The notes: generated by a model not told the origin, from the sequence alone. A stretch of 64,000 nt of DNA from Trifolium pratense (GCF_020283565.1 NC_060060.1:49588015-49652014), one strand, 5' to 3'. Numbered from the stretch's first letter, positions 33,340 to 49,080 are shown. Translations and numbers: made by a program.

Positions 33340-36300
33340 ATGGATAATATTTTAGGATACATGGATGGAAGATTCGAAGTGTCATTAGCAGATTCAACAA
33401 TGATGTCAATAGTTCACAAAGCAATGAACAAAGCTCAAGAGAAAATGAATACAAAAACAGGAGTTCTTGAAAGGTTGAATGAGATATCAAAATTTTATGA
33501 ATTGGCAGTGATGCAACTTGAAGGTTGTATAACCATAGTTCATGCCGAGACCGAAAGTAGTTATCTCGAAAGCAATCACGAAAAACTACTCGACGACTTG
33601 GAAGAAATTAAAGATCGTCTTCAAGGACGCCTCGAGGAATCCGAATCGATTATTTTAGAGAAGGATAGAGAGTTGTCACAAAGATTGAAAAAAAATCAAA
33701 CAACTAGTCACCACAATAAAGTAAGGAGTGATGGTGATTTATGTGATTTGAGGAGTAGTATGGATCAACAAATGTTGAATATGAAGCAAAGACTTGAACC
33801 ACAACAAGAAATAGTGGAAAATGTGGTAACACAACCACAAAATATTGTTAATGACACAAAAAAGATTGAAGAGATGGGTTCTGATATTGATGTATTAAAG
33901 CAAACTATGGATCTTGCTTTTGGTAAGATGCAAAGTGCTATTTTTTCATGTGAGATGAGGCCAAAAGAGAGGCAATGGAAGTTGAAAATTGAAAAAGATA
34001 TGATTTCTATATTGATTAAAAGTTTCATGAGTGAGTTCCAAGAGAAAATTGAGGTATGTTAATTAGTATATTATATACTATCTGGAATATTTTCTTTGAA
34101 TTGACTTATTTACTGACATAAACACATTTGGGAATGTTGGAAGAGCTTATAAAAAAGCAACTTATAACATGCCAATAAGTTGTTCTCACTTTATTTAAGT
34201 AAGTTAATAGTTTATTAAAACAATTTATGTGTTACTCCAAAAAAAAATTGGGAGGACATGAGTTTGTATATAGAAATAATCTTCACCTTACAAACTAGTT
34301 TTGTAGGGTTGAGTTAAGCCTAACTTCCAATTCTAAGGTGATATTCGACCAACTGTAGGATGTGAGAATTCACATTTAGGGGAGATTGTTGGGTTTCAAG
34401 TGCGAGTGATTAAGTCTCATATCGAGTATGAATGAATAAAATGTTAGATATATAAGAGAGGTAACCCATGAAATGCCTTAAAATTTTGAGCGGAGAAGCG
34501 GCGTCTCCCTACACTCTCGAACTTTCCAACAAGATTAACTTTATTTTATCATTTGTTATTGAAATAAATTTATACATAACTATACGATAATTAAGAGCTA
34601 GCTTATCCAAACATATCCTTAATCTTTTGTATCAAGTTAGTGTTAAGTTATTATCATTAATATTCAAAGTTATTATTTTCTTCCTTACTTTTATCTAAAA
34701 TCCAACAATTTCAACAAGGTAGAAGCTAGAAGGAATGAGAATCATGTTCACAAATGTTGGCAAAAGCATTGGTCACAACTTATGAATGAGGTTGTAAGTT
34801 TAAAGAATGAACTTGTCACTATGCTTGAAACATTTCCTGAGGATTATGATTCTTCTGCCCTTTCTTCGCCGACAAAGTCTTCGTCTGAAGAAGGAACTCA
34901 TGACGCATTTCGTCGATTTTTTCAAAAGATGGAAGAAAGAGATCATAAGGAGGGAGAGTTGTTAGTAGAAGAAGAGAATGTAAATCGAAGCTTAGTAGCT
35001 AAGATGATCAAGAATCACGAATCTATTATTCGACAAAAGAACGAAGAATTGAATCGGATTAAACATCGGAAAAAGGCAGCGTCGTCTAGGAAAAGAAAGG
35101 AACTAAGCATCATAGAAGAAAAAATCCATATTTTAACTGAAAGAGTGGATGAACTTATAAAAAGGAATGAGAAACAAAGTAAATATCTTTTCAACCAAAA
35201 AGCTATTCATGACAAGGAAACACTTCCAAGGAAAAAGTTATCATCATCACAAGAATATGAGATTGACTTGGAGAAGATGAATGAGTTGAATGAAAACATT
35301 GAGAGAAATGAAATCAAAATGGAAATTAGAGAAGACACAAATTTTCTTGTCTCCTTTGAGGAAATTAAGGATATCAATTTCAAACAAGAATTTGGCTTAT
35401 CTAAGGAACCTTTGGAAGATGAAATAGATGGAACAATCAAGGAAGATATATGCATGCTTGTATTTAGGAAGACTATTGAAGAATTTAACAAAATGATGAA
35501 TGAGTTGAATGAAAACATTGAGAGAAATAAAATCAAAAGGAAAATAAGAGAAGACACAAATTTTCTTGTCTTTTTTGAGGCAATTAAGGATATCAATTCC
35601 AATCAAGAATTTGTCTTAGATGAGGAATATTTAGAAGGCTTGAAATCTCATAATCAAGATAATGAAATAGAGGGAACAATAAAGGAAGATATATGCATTC
35701 TTGTATTTAAGAAGACTATTCAAGAATTCAACAAAATAATGAAAATTTGCAAAGTGGACAATGTAATAGTTGACAATATAATAAGAGAACAAATAGATCA
35801 AATTGTGTTAGAAGAAACATTGGAACATTGTGTCAAAATTTCAAATAATTCGTCAAGTGATCATCGAAAAAACATCAATATTGTACAAGATAATTTATCT
35901 ACTATGATATTAAATCAAGTGCAAAAAGTTCAAGGACAAGAGAATTTGACAATTATATTGTTAGAGTCTTTACTTAGTTGTTTTGAAGCTGAGGAGAATC
36001 TAATGTTAAGTGCACAATCTGAGATTAAAGAACATAGCAAACAGCTCGATTTAGGTTCGGAACGCGGCGACTTACATGAGCATGAAATATTTGAAGATTT
36101 GTTAACTGGTGAGGAAGAAACATTTTCTTCACTAACAAGTAAGGTGGAAAATGTTTTGCAACAATTAGGTATAAGTAAAGCACTTCTAAAGGGTTTAGGA
36201 ACAAGCTTAGGACATAGTCTACGTGATTCAGAAAGTTTTCATCACCAAATTTTTGCTAATGAACAAGAGCAATTGGGTTTGTCTTCTTTTGAATCTCCAA

Positions 36301-37831
36301 CATTTGTAGAATTAGAGGCAATGATATACCAGAAATTGACATTTGGAGAATTTGAAGAAATGGTATACCAAAAATTGGAGATTTTAACTATGAGGTAAGT
36401 GTCCTATTTGGATTGCTTGCGGTTATAATCTCACGCATTCACGCAATCAGTATATCAAAGGATGTTGAGTCAAAATCGGGCGGTGTATAAAGTAAGCAAA
36501 TTTTGATATTTTTTTAAACTCTAAAATTTAGTGAGCCTGAAATCTAGACAATATATTTTAATCCAACGACCACTGATGTGCTGATTGTGTGAATGCATAG
36601 AATTGTGATAGCAAAACAATCCACATCCATATCAGTGTCACTAGTTATTAACTAATATTTTTAGTGTGCATACTGCTTTAAGGCATAATTCTTATATTAC
36701 TTTTTTTTTTTTTGGGAAAACATGCATTCAGGTTGGAAAAGATGAAATGTTGTGTGGATTCAATTATTAAGATGGTTGATTGTTTGAGAAGAAAGGAGTT
36801 ACTTTACCAAAAGGCCTTCATTATAAGATGTCAGAATCTCCAAATTGCTGAAGCTGAGGTTTGTAACTTACATATCTTCCCTCTACTCATTTGACAGTAT
36901 ATTCTTTGTTGTACTATGAATGTGTTACAAAAATCATTTGATGTTGTGTATTTAGTTAGTAAGATGTATCTTATTTAGATGATAATCAAGTTTTTAATTG
37001 GCAAGACATATCAATGATGTTTCTAAGAAGTATATATTTAGGGTAGGTAATGTTGAATACTTTATGATATATATCGAGAAGTACCAGACACATAACAATG
37101 GCGAATATATGTCAGATAGACATCAATACATTTCCATTTCTAAAAGAGTCATGCATAACAATGTTGTGTCTTCTAGGTCTCTGGATGTAGTTTTTAAGAG
37201 GATTAATTTTGTCATCCAAAAAGGATTAGCAGCGCAGCTTTACTACATGTTTGCATTTCATTCAAGTGTAATTATCTCGAAATTAAGTTGTTTTTTTTTT
37301 TTTGGTTAGGTGCTTTCTTGAAAAAGTTTGCGTTATATCTGACATACTATGTCGATTCCGTATGAAAGTACACCGAACATATTTGTTGGTGTAACTCAAA
37401 GAGACAGGAAAAAAACACAAAATCGTATCTTTATACGGTGTCCGACAACATTAGTACTGTCTAAAATATCATTTCTCTACATGATCAAAATGCTTAAAAC
37501 TAAATTTTGCATAAATAAATATAGGTTGATCTTCTTGGTGATCAAGTGGATGGACTTTTGACATTACTTGAGAAGATATATGTAACCCTTCATAAGCATG
37601 CACCAGCCTTGCAGCAGAATTTTGAGGTCAAAATTTGAAACCTTGTTCATCTCTCTCATATATCATTTTTATTGAACATTCTAAGTTTGTTAATTTGTCA
37701 AACCATATTTTTCAATTTTTTTATCCCTTTTCATTTATTTTTCTAACCATGAACAGGTCCTTAACATTTTGGAGTTGATAAAAACAGAATTGATTAGTGG
37801 AACTGTTCAAGCTGCAACCGTGGTGACTTAA
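33340..37831 (+). CDS. WPP domain-associated protein (WAP)-like coiled-coil protein, 5 exons
   Basis: Exons 33340-34053, 34719-36394, 36732-36858, 37525-37626 and 37757-37831 join in frame through GT-AG introns to 897 residues. Nearly all of it is predicted coiled coil (KLLDDLEEIKDRLQGRLEES; RIKHRKKAASSRKRKELS). The family call rests on the C-terminus: RRKELLYQKAFIIRCQNLQI AEAE, then VDLLGDQVDGLLTLLEKIYV and VLNILELIKTELISG, which closely follow the conserved end of WAP proteins (Arabidopsis At2g34730 type). WAPs bind WPP-domain proteins at the nuclear envelope and cytoplasm. Exon 2 contains a tandem 73-80 residue duplication. I chose the ATG at 33340 (context AAAATGG) because 26 upstream codons look non-coding; a further 5' exon is possible. 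The gene converges on LHCB5, 737 bp apart. Confidence 0.85.
34230..34531 (+). mobile_element. TRIM-like LTR remnants in WAP intron 1
   Basis: CTTACAAACTAGTTTTGTAG..GAGTTAAGCC resembles the body of legume TRIM LTRs (compare 58907-59026). It is followed by a purine tract TTAGGGGAGAT and a possible short LTR, TGTTGGG.. to ..CCAACA (34387-34531), with inverted ends. All of it lies inside the first intron. Confidence 0.5.
35277..35744 (+). repeat. Tandem duplication inside WAP exon 2
   Basis: Unit 1 (35277-35495, 73 codons) and unit 2 (35496-35744) both run MNELNENIERN, I.REDTNFLV.FE.IKDIN, QEF.L, GTIKEDIC.LVF.KTI.EFNK. Unit 2 has an extra loop (EGLKSHNQDNE). Nucleotide identity is high, so the duplication is recent and keeps frame. 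Confidence 0.92.
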
Positions 37832-38568
37832 ACTAATTCATGTTGTAATCTACATTCGGAATTATGCATGCTACTAGTGCCGATTTCAAGCTCATATTTT
37901 AAATTTTGAAACAATCAAAATTTGTGATGAAATTTTGAACCATCTAATCTTCGTCAAACAACCACCGATGTAGCTGATTGTGTACGGTCACAATTTTGTA
38001 ACCGCACTCATTCGAAATCCTACTACATAATCATCTTCACATCTTTCTTACACCACTAGGGTTTTGTTATGGACACTATTACCATGTTGTTACTATCCCT
38101 TCTGTCGTTCGAAAACGCGCCTCAATAAAAGCCTCCGATCAAAGAACTTGAAATGTGTCTAAAATTGTCCGAAATGTTTCCAAAAGTTTCTCAGTATGTC
38201 ATAATTGATTAAAAAAAGTTGTAATCAAATCCATGAACTAATATATTTTTTTGTAATTAGATCCTTCTGTTAAACTTGACTATCGATTGACTAAAAATAG
38301 TGTAACAGAATGACTTAATTACAAAAAAAAAAAAAAAAATACACTTATTTTAGTTTAGAGAACTATTTAAAAATCTCCAAATAATTTAGAGAGACCTATA
38401 GAGTAATTGATTCAAGTTTAAGTTATGGACCAAATTAACCATGCACTGAAAATAAAGAGTGAGTTGGCTTCCATTAAAAAAAGCAACAAAATGCCTTAAT
38501 AATGTCAAAGTGAGATGTATTGTACACATTCAAGATTGGATAAAAAAAGCATGAAAATGATTGATTGA
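37832..38568. other. Intergenic space between convergent WAP and LHCB5 genes
   Basis: Holds both 3' untranslated regions. A16 run at 38324-38339. No further gene. Confidence 0.5.
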
Positions 38569-41754
<3,186 letters not shown>

Positions 41755-43071
41755 GGTTTTGGAGAATTAATCTTCTTCAACTCAAAAAAACTAAGATGAA
41801 TGTGTTGATGAATTCACAATGAAAGAGTGAGAGATAGAAGTAGTTACTATATGATACATGGTTTAGTGGATGTAGATATGCCAAGTCAGATTAATGATTA
41901 TGGTGTTTGATTGGTTTAGATTAAAGATGTGTAATCCAATGTATGGATTTGATTGGTTAATATATGATACATGTAAGATGATGTTGCTGATGTGGTTAGA
42001 TTCTGTGTTTGTTCATTGCTTGTGTTTGGATAACATGTTTTATCTTTTTCTTGGACTTATTTCTGCCATTCATTTGAGTCTCTTGTTTTTTAGTGATTTT
42101 GTTCATATATGGTTGAAATGATTGCTACCATATAAATTTAGTAAGATTCCATTATTTACAGTTGTGGTGAAAAGAATTTCATTGTTGTTGTTCGCTCGGA
42201 AAATTGATCAGAATTCCTAACATATCCTTCATCTACCGGTAAATATTTCCCGGTAGTGCAAGGTAATGCAAATTTTATTGCGAGATATCTTCCGATGGTG
42301 TAAATCTTACTAAAAAATATCTCTCCGATAATATTTTTTCTAGTGTGAGCAATGCAGTGAGGCGAAGAGCAACCATCAGAGAATTTTTAACTTGAGTATT
42401 CTGTTGGGACCATTTGGTGGACCTGTATTGTGAAACAAGAATTTCAATAAGCTACTCATGGAATATTTAATTTGAGATGTATTATTTGAACATGAAAATA
42501 CTGATATCATATGATACCATATATATTTGTCGCTATCTCTCTCATTCTTATTATCTTTTAAAACTTAATAGACTATTTTTTTGTATTAACCATCTGGTTC
42601 CAAATAAAAGGGATCTCAATAATCCAAAGTTCGGCCTCGAGGTAAATAAATTCTGGCCAAAAATTGTTCCCACCATGTAAGTAAATGATACTGTAGTTGA
42701 TGTTCAAATTTTAATATCAAAATACCATTTCCGCAAAACAGCTCATATTTCAACTTCACCAATTCATATTTCAAATACAAACTCAGAATGTAAACCATTC
42801 AATAATTCTTATTTACTAACAATAATAACTTCACTATTTCTGCAAATTGCCAAATCTAAATCCCATTGCAAAAAATCCCAATTTGAATATAGCATCACTA
42901 ATACATGGTCTTTTCAAGACAGTATCAGCACCATTTCAAGTGCTTCCAACTTCACCTTCTTGATTTCTTGAAGAAATTTTTGGCATGTCAACGCTATGTT
43001 TTAATTAGTAAAAATTACTAGAAAAGATCTTAGTTAAATGCAATCGCACATAAAAAAAAAAAATGGACCAT
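41755..43071. other. Intergenic; LHCB5 promoter side and 3' side of the glycine-rich gene
   Basis: The first 100 bp are the LHCB5 leader and core promoter: CATATAG about 95 bp before the ATG is a weak TATA candidate, and CCAATCAAAC lies upstream on the minus strand. No other gene is seen. Confidence 0.4.
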
Positions 43072-43986
43072 TTAATATCTTCTCCACTTGTCAATTTCGT
43101 TTGATGTTGCCTTGATAAGCTTTTTAGTATTTCTGGCAATGTCATCCACAAGTGCAGTAATATCCTTCCTGAAAATAACAATGTTACAATTATGTTAAAT
43201 ATTAGATGAAATCCGAAACTAGACACAAAACAGTTTCAATGAACCATATTATGGACCAAATACATCTGTTATTCAATGAACCTGAAAAAGGAATTTGTGC
43301 TTATATATATGAGACCGGAGGGAGTATATCTGAAGGTAGGGTCTCATGTTTGTTACACTCTATATACGAACTTAACAGTTGTCAACAGTTTCTAGCTTTC
43401 TAATTATCTAATGCATATGCATTGTACAACATGAGATAGTTAATTTTCAGATGCAACGACTAAGCCATGACGAATATGTTAAAATTTAAAAATGGCCATC
43501 TAATCATCACTAAATATAATTTGTCGGTCTCAACTTCAACAAATGTGAATCTAATCACATCCATTGACGAGAAAATTGGATCGAAATAATTATACAAATT
43601 AGTGTTTCTAGAAATGTAAAGATAACAATTATATCAGACAGAAAGCCTAATCACATTTTTTCCCTGTGGAATTTTTTAATTTGTTTCTTTTTACATTTTT
43701 CTTTTCAAAATCACAGAGGAAGAAATAAAACAATATGAGATAGGACTTTCATCTTTTTTTGCATTAAGTGTCTGCTTGAGTTTACTTATTTGAACTTATC
43801 TATTAGTAAAAGCACTTGTGAGACTGTTTGAGTGAACTTTACAGAAACAGCTCATGACATGTCCATAAGTTGTTTTCAGCTTACTTTCATAAGCTCTCCA
43901 GCAGTGGCAGAACTAGAACAAAAAACTCAGATGGGCCGCTAAAAAAAACTATAATACATAAATTCAATACGAAAGAGACAGAGAGT

Positions 43987-44052
<66 letters not shown>

Positions 44053-46943
44053 ATTTCATGGAGGGTCGCATTTCCAAGAGAGGAAGTGTCGGTGTTCGTG
44101 GCCGTCACAAAGTTGACCGGTCTCATAGAGGATGAGATGAGGATTGACGATCATTGCAGAGAGGGAGAGTGGAGAGTAGAGTAGGTCAGTTTATTTTCAG
44201 AGAGGGAAGGGAGAACGAAAGAGAGAAGGGAAAGAAAAGAGGGAAGTGTCACATGAAATATAGGTAGGAGATTCTTGTAAGTTGTTAAAATAGCCAGGGG
44301 TATTAATATTATATAGTAATTTCAACTATGAAAAAAAGTTTAGGGGGTGGGCCGTGGCCCACCTAGGTTACAACCACTCCTCTCCAGGGTAACTTATGAA
44401 AACAACTAATAGCATATATGAAAACAATTTGATTTCATTTTCTTTTGTTATAGAAACAGTTTACATAAGAAGCTATATGATTAGCTCTTGCACTTTAAGC
44501 ACTTAATTAAGCTGATATTCCAAAAAAGAAAAGTAGAAGGACCAGCAAACATAATAGAAAGGTTAGTAAGAACAATTATCATTATCTAGCATAAAAGAAG
44601 CAATCAAATGAGCTATTAAGAAAGACATAAAAATAAGAAAAAGTATGCAATTTACTTACTCAGAAATAATCTTTCTGGAACCACGAAAAGAATTTCCGAC
44701 ATTAGAGTACCTTCTATACTCATCTTCTGCAATTCCCATTCCCATTCCATAACCAAATCCTAAACCAACACCACATCCAGCACCAACCCCCAAACCAAAT
44801 TGCAAGCCAGGAATTCCTGGACCAATACCCACTCCTGAAGTAGAAAAATATTTTGCATGAGAATTTCTGAAGCATAAAACAATTCAGAATCTCGATAGAC
44901 ATGAAAATTGTTTAAAATATTTGTTATAGCATCTAAGCACAACTTAATTCAATGTGCATACTTTTCTACGCGCATACTTAATAGTAAATATTCAACATTC
45001 TAACTTAATAATAAAGCTAACCACACCAAAAGCAACCAACAAAAAAGATACCATCCAAGCGCAGAAAGCAGAAATAGAACAAACACAACATCACATTTCA
45101 AAATTGATGGACAAATTACAAACCATAAGATATGTTCGCAACTTAGTACAAAAATAAAAGGAGTGTAACAAGTTCAAAATCTATTGATAAATTGACAAAG
45201 TCACAACGTTCCCTTGTTGGAGCTGGATTAGGTTTCAATTCATCATAATTGATTGGAGTCTTCACCTTGTTGGCATGTTGGATTGCAAACTTGTAGGGAA
45301 AGATTTAACCTTGTTCGTGGCTTCAATTTTACTAATAGCTATGGGAATTTTTCATGTTTTCTGTTTTTGTCACACTTAAGAAAAATAATAGAAAAGAAAA
45401 CCCAAGAAGGCCTTTCTGAAACCGGGTTGCAGCACAAACCGCTCCGCTTCTGGGCTTCACCGTGACAGCAACCAAACTGTGTGATTCACATCATAATCGC
45501 AATTCATGTAATTCAACGGAGATAATCAGAATTTACCCGAAGCTTGAGATCAATAACCAGTTGAACTTGTGAACTATACCAATTGCCGATAGTTTTGTTT
45601 CGAATTGAGATACGAATTGTATGATACTATTACTAACTACCATAACTACAAAGGAAATTTAAAAATGGCAATTATTATGATAATGGAAGACACAGCAAGT
45701 ACAAAAGATTATCCTAAAAGGCATCCATTTTTTCAAGGTTTTCTTTTGCTTAAGAAGAGGCAAAAACTCCACCAAGACTAACACAGATTTCAATAAAAGT
45801 ATCCTCACAAAAATTCTCGCACATTACATGATAACAAGATTTGCCGGTGCTTAATAACCTTAAAACCCCATCAAGGCATGGACATATATACACAATTTTA
45901 AGGACAAATTTTCCAATAAAACCAGAAAATTCACAGTTAAAACTAACTCCATTACACCACAATGTTACAACTTCCTAATTCCTATTGATTAATTCATCTA
46001 AAATAAACAATTACAGTATCTCCCAATTTCGGACCTGGATTACCTGCAGTGATGGTAACCCCACATTCACACACGATTAATTCATCTAATTAAGAGGACA
46101 GCTCATATTCTGACTTTCCAAAACCCTCGAAAACACAAAACGTAACGACAGAACTTCAAATCAAAATTCAACCGTCGAGATCAACAACAACGTATTACAT
46201 GCTCACCTCCCCCGAATCTAAATCAGTATTTTTGATCATGTATGACCGACCAGGGCAGAAAGTAAAAATTCCTCTATTTACAGCCGCCATAAAACATCAT
46301 GGCGCCACCTCCGTCAATAATTGGCCATGGCAGTGGTTGAAAAACCCGCCAGGGCAATCCATGACCTATCATGGCCACTATTTGACAACACTAATCGAAT
46401 AGAACTATCAATTAAGATTAGGTTAAGGCATTCAACAAACACTAAAATTCCACAATACCACCAAATCAATCAATCAATAAATACATATCTATATCTCCCT
46501 GTTTGCATCACTACTGGCAAAACCAAATCATCTATCATTTTCACTCAACCAACAAAACATAGACCACATATACATAACTATAATAATCAAACAATAAAAC
46601 TCTTCTTCTAAAAGGGTCACTGAAAAATCAAAACTTTGGTAGAATGAAAATGAACTATGATCAAACCAGATAACTTTTCTAACAAAAGGGTCATTAAAAA
46701 TTTCAAACTTTCATTGATTACTAGAATGAACTATAATAAAAAAATTAAACCTTTCTCACAAAAGGGTCATTGAAAAATTGAAAATTTCGTTGATTACAAG
46801 AATTTGAGTGTACCTCCAAGAAAACCGATCCCTAATCCAAGGCCACAGCCAGCACCAATACCGAATCCGGGGCCAACTTTGCCGTAATTGCTAAACTTCA
46901 CCACCGGAAGCTTCCACAGAAAACCCTTATCGTTGTTCATCAT
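43072..46943 (-). CDS. Small glycine-rich protein (TGD5-like), 3 exons
   Basis: Exons 46943-46814, 44834-44660 and 43168-43072 join in frame through GT-AG introns to 133 residues. After a short basic start (MMNNDKGFLWKLPVVKFSN) comes a 70-residue Gly-rich block of alternating Gly and hydrophobic/Cys residues (GPGFGIGAGCGLGLGIG; GVGAGCGVGLGFGYGMG). A charged tail (EDEYRRYSNVGNSFRGSRK) and an amphipathic helix (LVDDIARNTKKLIKATSNEI) follow. The Gly pattern resembles TGD5, a chloroplast-envelope protein in ER-to-plastid lipid transfer, but the C-terminal helix makes this protein longer than TGD5 as I remember it, so it may belong to a related uncharacterised family. Two ATGs are adjacent; the first is used. 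Intron 2 contains a hAT MITE and a GA microsatellite. Confidence 0.78.
43195..43325. mobile_element. Half of a CCGGAGGGAGTA MITE in intron 2
   Basis: GGACCAAATACATCTGTTAT and the terminus GAGACCGGAGGGAGTATA match the right arm of the Stowaway-like family. The left arm is degraded. Confidence 0.5.
43902..44379. mobile_element. hAT-like MITE in intron 2, perfect 8-bp target duplication
   Basis: CTCTCCAG is duplicated at 43894-43901 and 44380-44387. Ends CAGTGGCAGAACTAG and CCTAGGTTACAACCACTC are degenerate inverted repeats. It contains the (GA)n tract and sits inside an older CTTATGAAAACAACTT-type repeat. Confidence 0.85.
43990..44051. repeat. (GA)n microsatellite
   Basis: About 30 GA units inside the hAT MITE, in the intron. 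Confidence 0.95.
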
Positions 46944-47304
46944 TTTTTGCTACTTTTTTTCTTTCAATTTCTCTTTCTGTTTCTTTCAATCTGAAATATA
47001 GAAAACGCAAATGCAAATACAAATTCTAGAACATCATGGATTAGTCTGAGTACACTTGAAACTGTACTCAACAAATACTCAAGAGTTGTGACAGATAATA
47101 TAGTCAAAATGATCAATTTGAATTTCGAATTATTTTTTCAAGTTTTTTGTGCGTCAAGGTCGATGAATGAATTATGTATTTTTCTTAATTCCTAGTAACC
47201 CTAATTCAACCTTTTTTTTAGTTAATTCCTAAATTTTAGTGAGACCATAGTTTTATTATGTCGCTCATTTTTATATATGTCTCGTACATATCGTCAATCA
47301 CTCC
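46944..47304. other. Upstream region of the glycine-rich gene
   Basis: AT-rich; presumed leader and promoter. No further gene. Confidence 0.4.
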
Positions 47305-47473
47305 AAGCGGAAGCGACAATGTCGGCTTGAGTAACGCAAACATTGGTGAGAATCCAATGCCCCGAAAACCTAAGGGTTTCTCCGCTAGGTTCGTCCACAG
47401 AGGGTGAGTCAGGGCCTAAGATCAGGCCGAAAGGCGTAGTCGATGGACAACAGGTGAATATTCTTGTACTACC
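47305..47473 (+). pseudogene. Organelle-type large-subunit rRNA fragment
   Basis: About 170 bp follow bacterial/organellar 23S rRNA: AAGCGGAAGCGACAATGTCG, GGTGAGAATCCAATGCCCCG, AGGGTGAGTCAGGGCCTAAG, AGGCCGAAAGGCGTAGTCGA and CAACAGGTGAATATTC. GAGGCCGAAAGGCGTAGTCGATGG is nearly universal in 23S. It is far too short to function and lies next to a Cassandra LTR. I cannot decide between plastid 23S and mitochondrial 26S from memory. It is a nuclear copy of organelle DNA or RNA. Confidence 0.85.
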
Positions 47474-48110
47474 TCGTCAGTCGTAAGCGTGTTAAATGTC
47501 CACCAGTTTCCGCCTGGTTCATTCCCGAACCACATCGTACTGGGAAAGGTCTACTCTGATACCATTTGTAACGCCAAGACTACTTTTAAGAATTGTTGAC
47601 TGCTCTCACAAATCAACACGAGTCTTTTCAATGTGTTTTGTCTTCACTCACAAACTTTCTAGGAACATCCCATAGACCACTCATCCAAAAAGTGTTCTAA
47701 GTCAAACACGCTTAACTATGGAGTTCTTATGGAATATGTTACCAAAATAGAATATGCATCTTATAAGTAGTGCAAATCAATTCATATACCTTCGCAGTCT
47801 TAGAATCCCTCTCACTTCGATGAGATTTCAGTTCGTTTATGTGCCCTTTTTTAACTAGAAGTTGATAGGAGCCGCTCATTATAATTGAGAATCTTATCCC
47901 ATAGGTCACTCATCCAAAAAGTGTTCTAAGTCAAACATGCTTAACTGTGGAGTTCTTATGGAATATGTTACCAAAATAGAATATGCATCTTTGTTGATAT
48001 AAGTAGTGCAAATCAATTCTTATACCTTCACAATCTCAGAATTCCTCTCATTTCGATGAGAATTCAGTTCGTTTATGTGCCCTTTTTTAACTAGAAATTA
48101 TTTCAAGAAG
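47474..48110 (-). mobile_element. Cassandra-type TRIM retrotransposon (5S rRNA-derived LTR), partly duplicated
   Basis: On the minus strand, 47735-47660 reads CCATAAGAACTCCATAGTTA AGCGTGTTTG, then GGATGAGTGGTCTATGGGA, tracking the plant 5S rRNA core (AGAACTCCGCAGTTAAGCGTGCTTG and GGATGGGTGACC). The LTR ends GGCGTTACA at 47567, and an initiator-tRNA-Met primer site TGGTATCAGAG follows (47564-47554). A short internal region (47553-47474) then meets the rRNA fragment. About 200-230 bp including the 5S-like core is repeated in tandem (47668-47863 and 47898-48108). No protein is encoded, as usual for Cassandra. Confidence 0.85.
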
Positions 48111-48536
48111 CTTATACCTTATCAATTTTTCTTCCAATTTTACCTTTGACATCTTACTTGAAAAAAACCTTACTTGAAAAAATTAAAGATTAATTAAACA
48201 TATTTTTTATGTCATTTCATACTTATAAACTAGTTCAACCGTTAATTTTACCAAATACAAATTCAATCAACTATTTTATTTACTATAAATTCATCCGATA
48301 TAAGCTAGCTTATCAACTATATGCTATTTTTTACCATAACCTTAATAAAAATAGTTATATTATGTGATTAGTATAATGCATTTTTTTAACTTGCTATACA
48401 TTCAACGGTGCATGTGATATAGCATAAGATCCTTGAAATTGTATAAGTTTCCCTCTATAAATAATAGTTCACTTTCATTTATACTTAGTATTCAAATGTA
48501 GAAAAGGTCAAAATACCAATTCTTCAAATATAGTAT
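48111..48536. other. Gene-free stretch
   Basis: Contains CTTATAAACTAG.. motifs related to 17608-17975; otherwise AT-rich. Confidence 0.4.
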
Positions 48537-48550
48537 ACAAAAAAATATTT

Positions 48551-49080
48551 TTTTATTAAAAATAAACGATATTCATTCAAATTTAAAAAGTACATCGATG
48601 CAATACAAACTCAAATTCGCTAAAAACAAAAGGGATGAATCTGCGAATAAACTCACATCATTCATGTTAATAGCATAAAACGGCGAATTACATAAGCCGA
48701 CGAATATGACTATATTGAAGTGTCTGGAATGTCCATGCCTTCAAATCTGTAGCGTTGATAAAACAAAAGTCGACATTGAAATATGGATTTACACTTGATC
48801 GAAACTAATCCTTCAACCTGAAACAAATGAACACCGCACAAAGACAGGATGACAAAATATACCGCACAACGACGGGACAACAAAATACACAAAAACAAAC
48901 AAATATATGAAAATCACACTTATTTAATATAACGAGAAATAAAAACAATTTGGAGGGGTGATTCACCCCTCTTTGATAAACTAATTAAGAAGAAGAAGGA
49001 AAAAAAAAAAGTGTTGACGACTAGGGTTAGAAGGGGAAAGAAAAAAAGAGGAAGGAGGTAGCTTATAAAGTTATAACCAT
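48551..49080 (-). mobile_element. Non-coding poly(A) retroposon, copy C
   Basis: Reverse of the family at 19690: on the minus strand AACCCTAGTCGTC, GGGGTGAATCACCCCTCC, AAATAAGTGTGATTTTCATA, two TCCCGTCGTTGTGCGG-like units, TTTTATGCTATTAACATG, GAATGAATATCG and an A-rich tail. Flanks ACAAAAAAATATTT (48537-48550) and ACAAAAAATATTTT (49081-49094) are a probable target duplication. Confidence 0.75.

Noticed and set aside
35207..35606. Open frames antisense to WAP exon 2
   Set aside because: Shadows of the coding strand; they duplicate because the sense exon is duplicated.
36998..37561. Two frames of 70-100 codons between WAP exons
   Set aside because: They lie in intron 3, bounded by confirmed splice sites, with no family resemblance.
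43887..44126. Ser-Leu repeat protein on the minus strand
   Set aside because: Reverse translation of the (GA)n tract inside a hAT MITE in an intron.
47474..47553. Continuation of the rRNA beyond the GTACTACC junction
   Set aside because: The bases after 47473 no longer follow the large-subunit rRNA and lead into the tRNA-Met primer site, so they belong to the Cassandra internal region.
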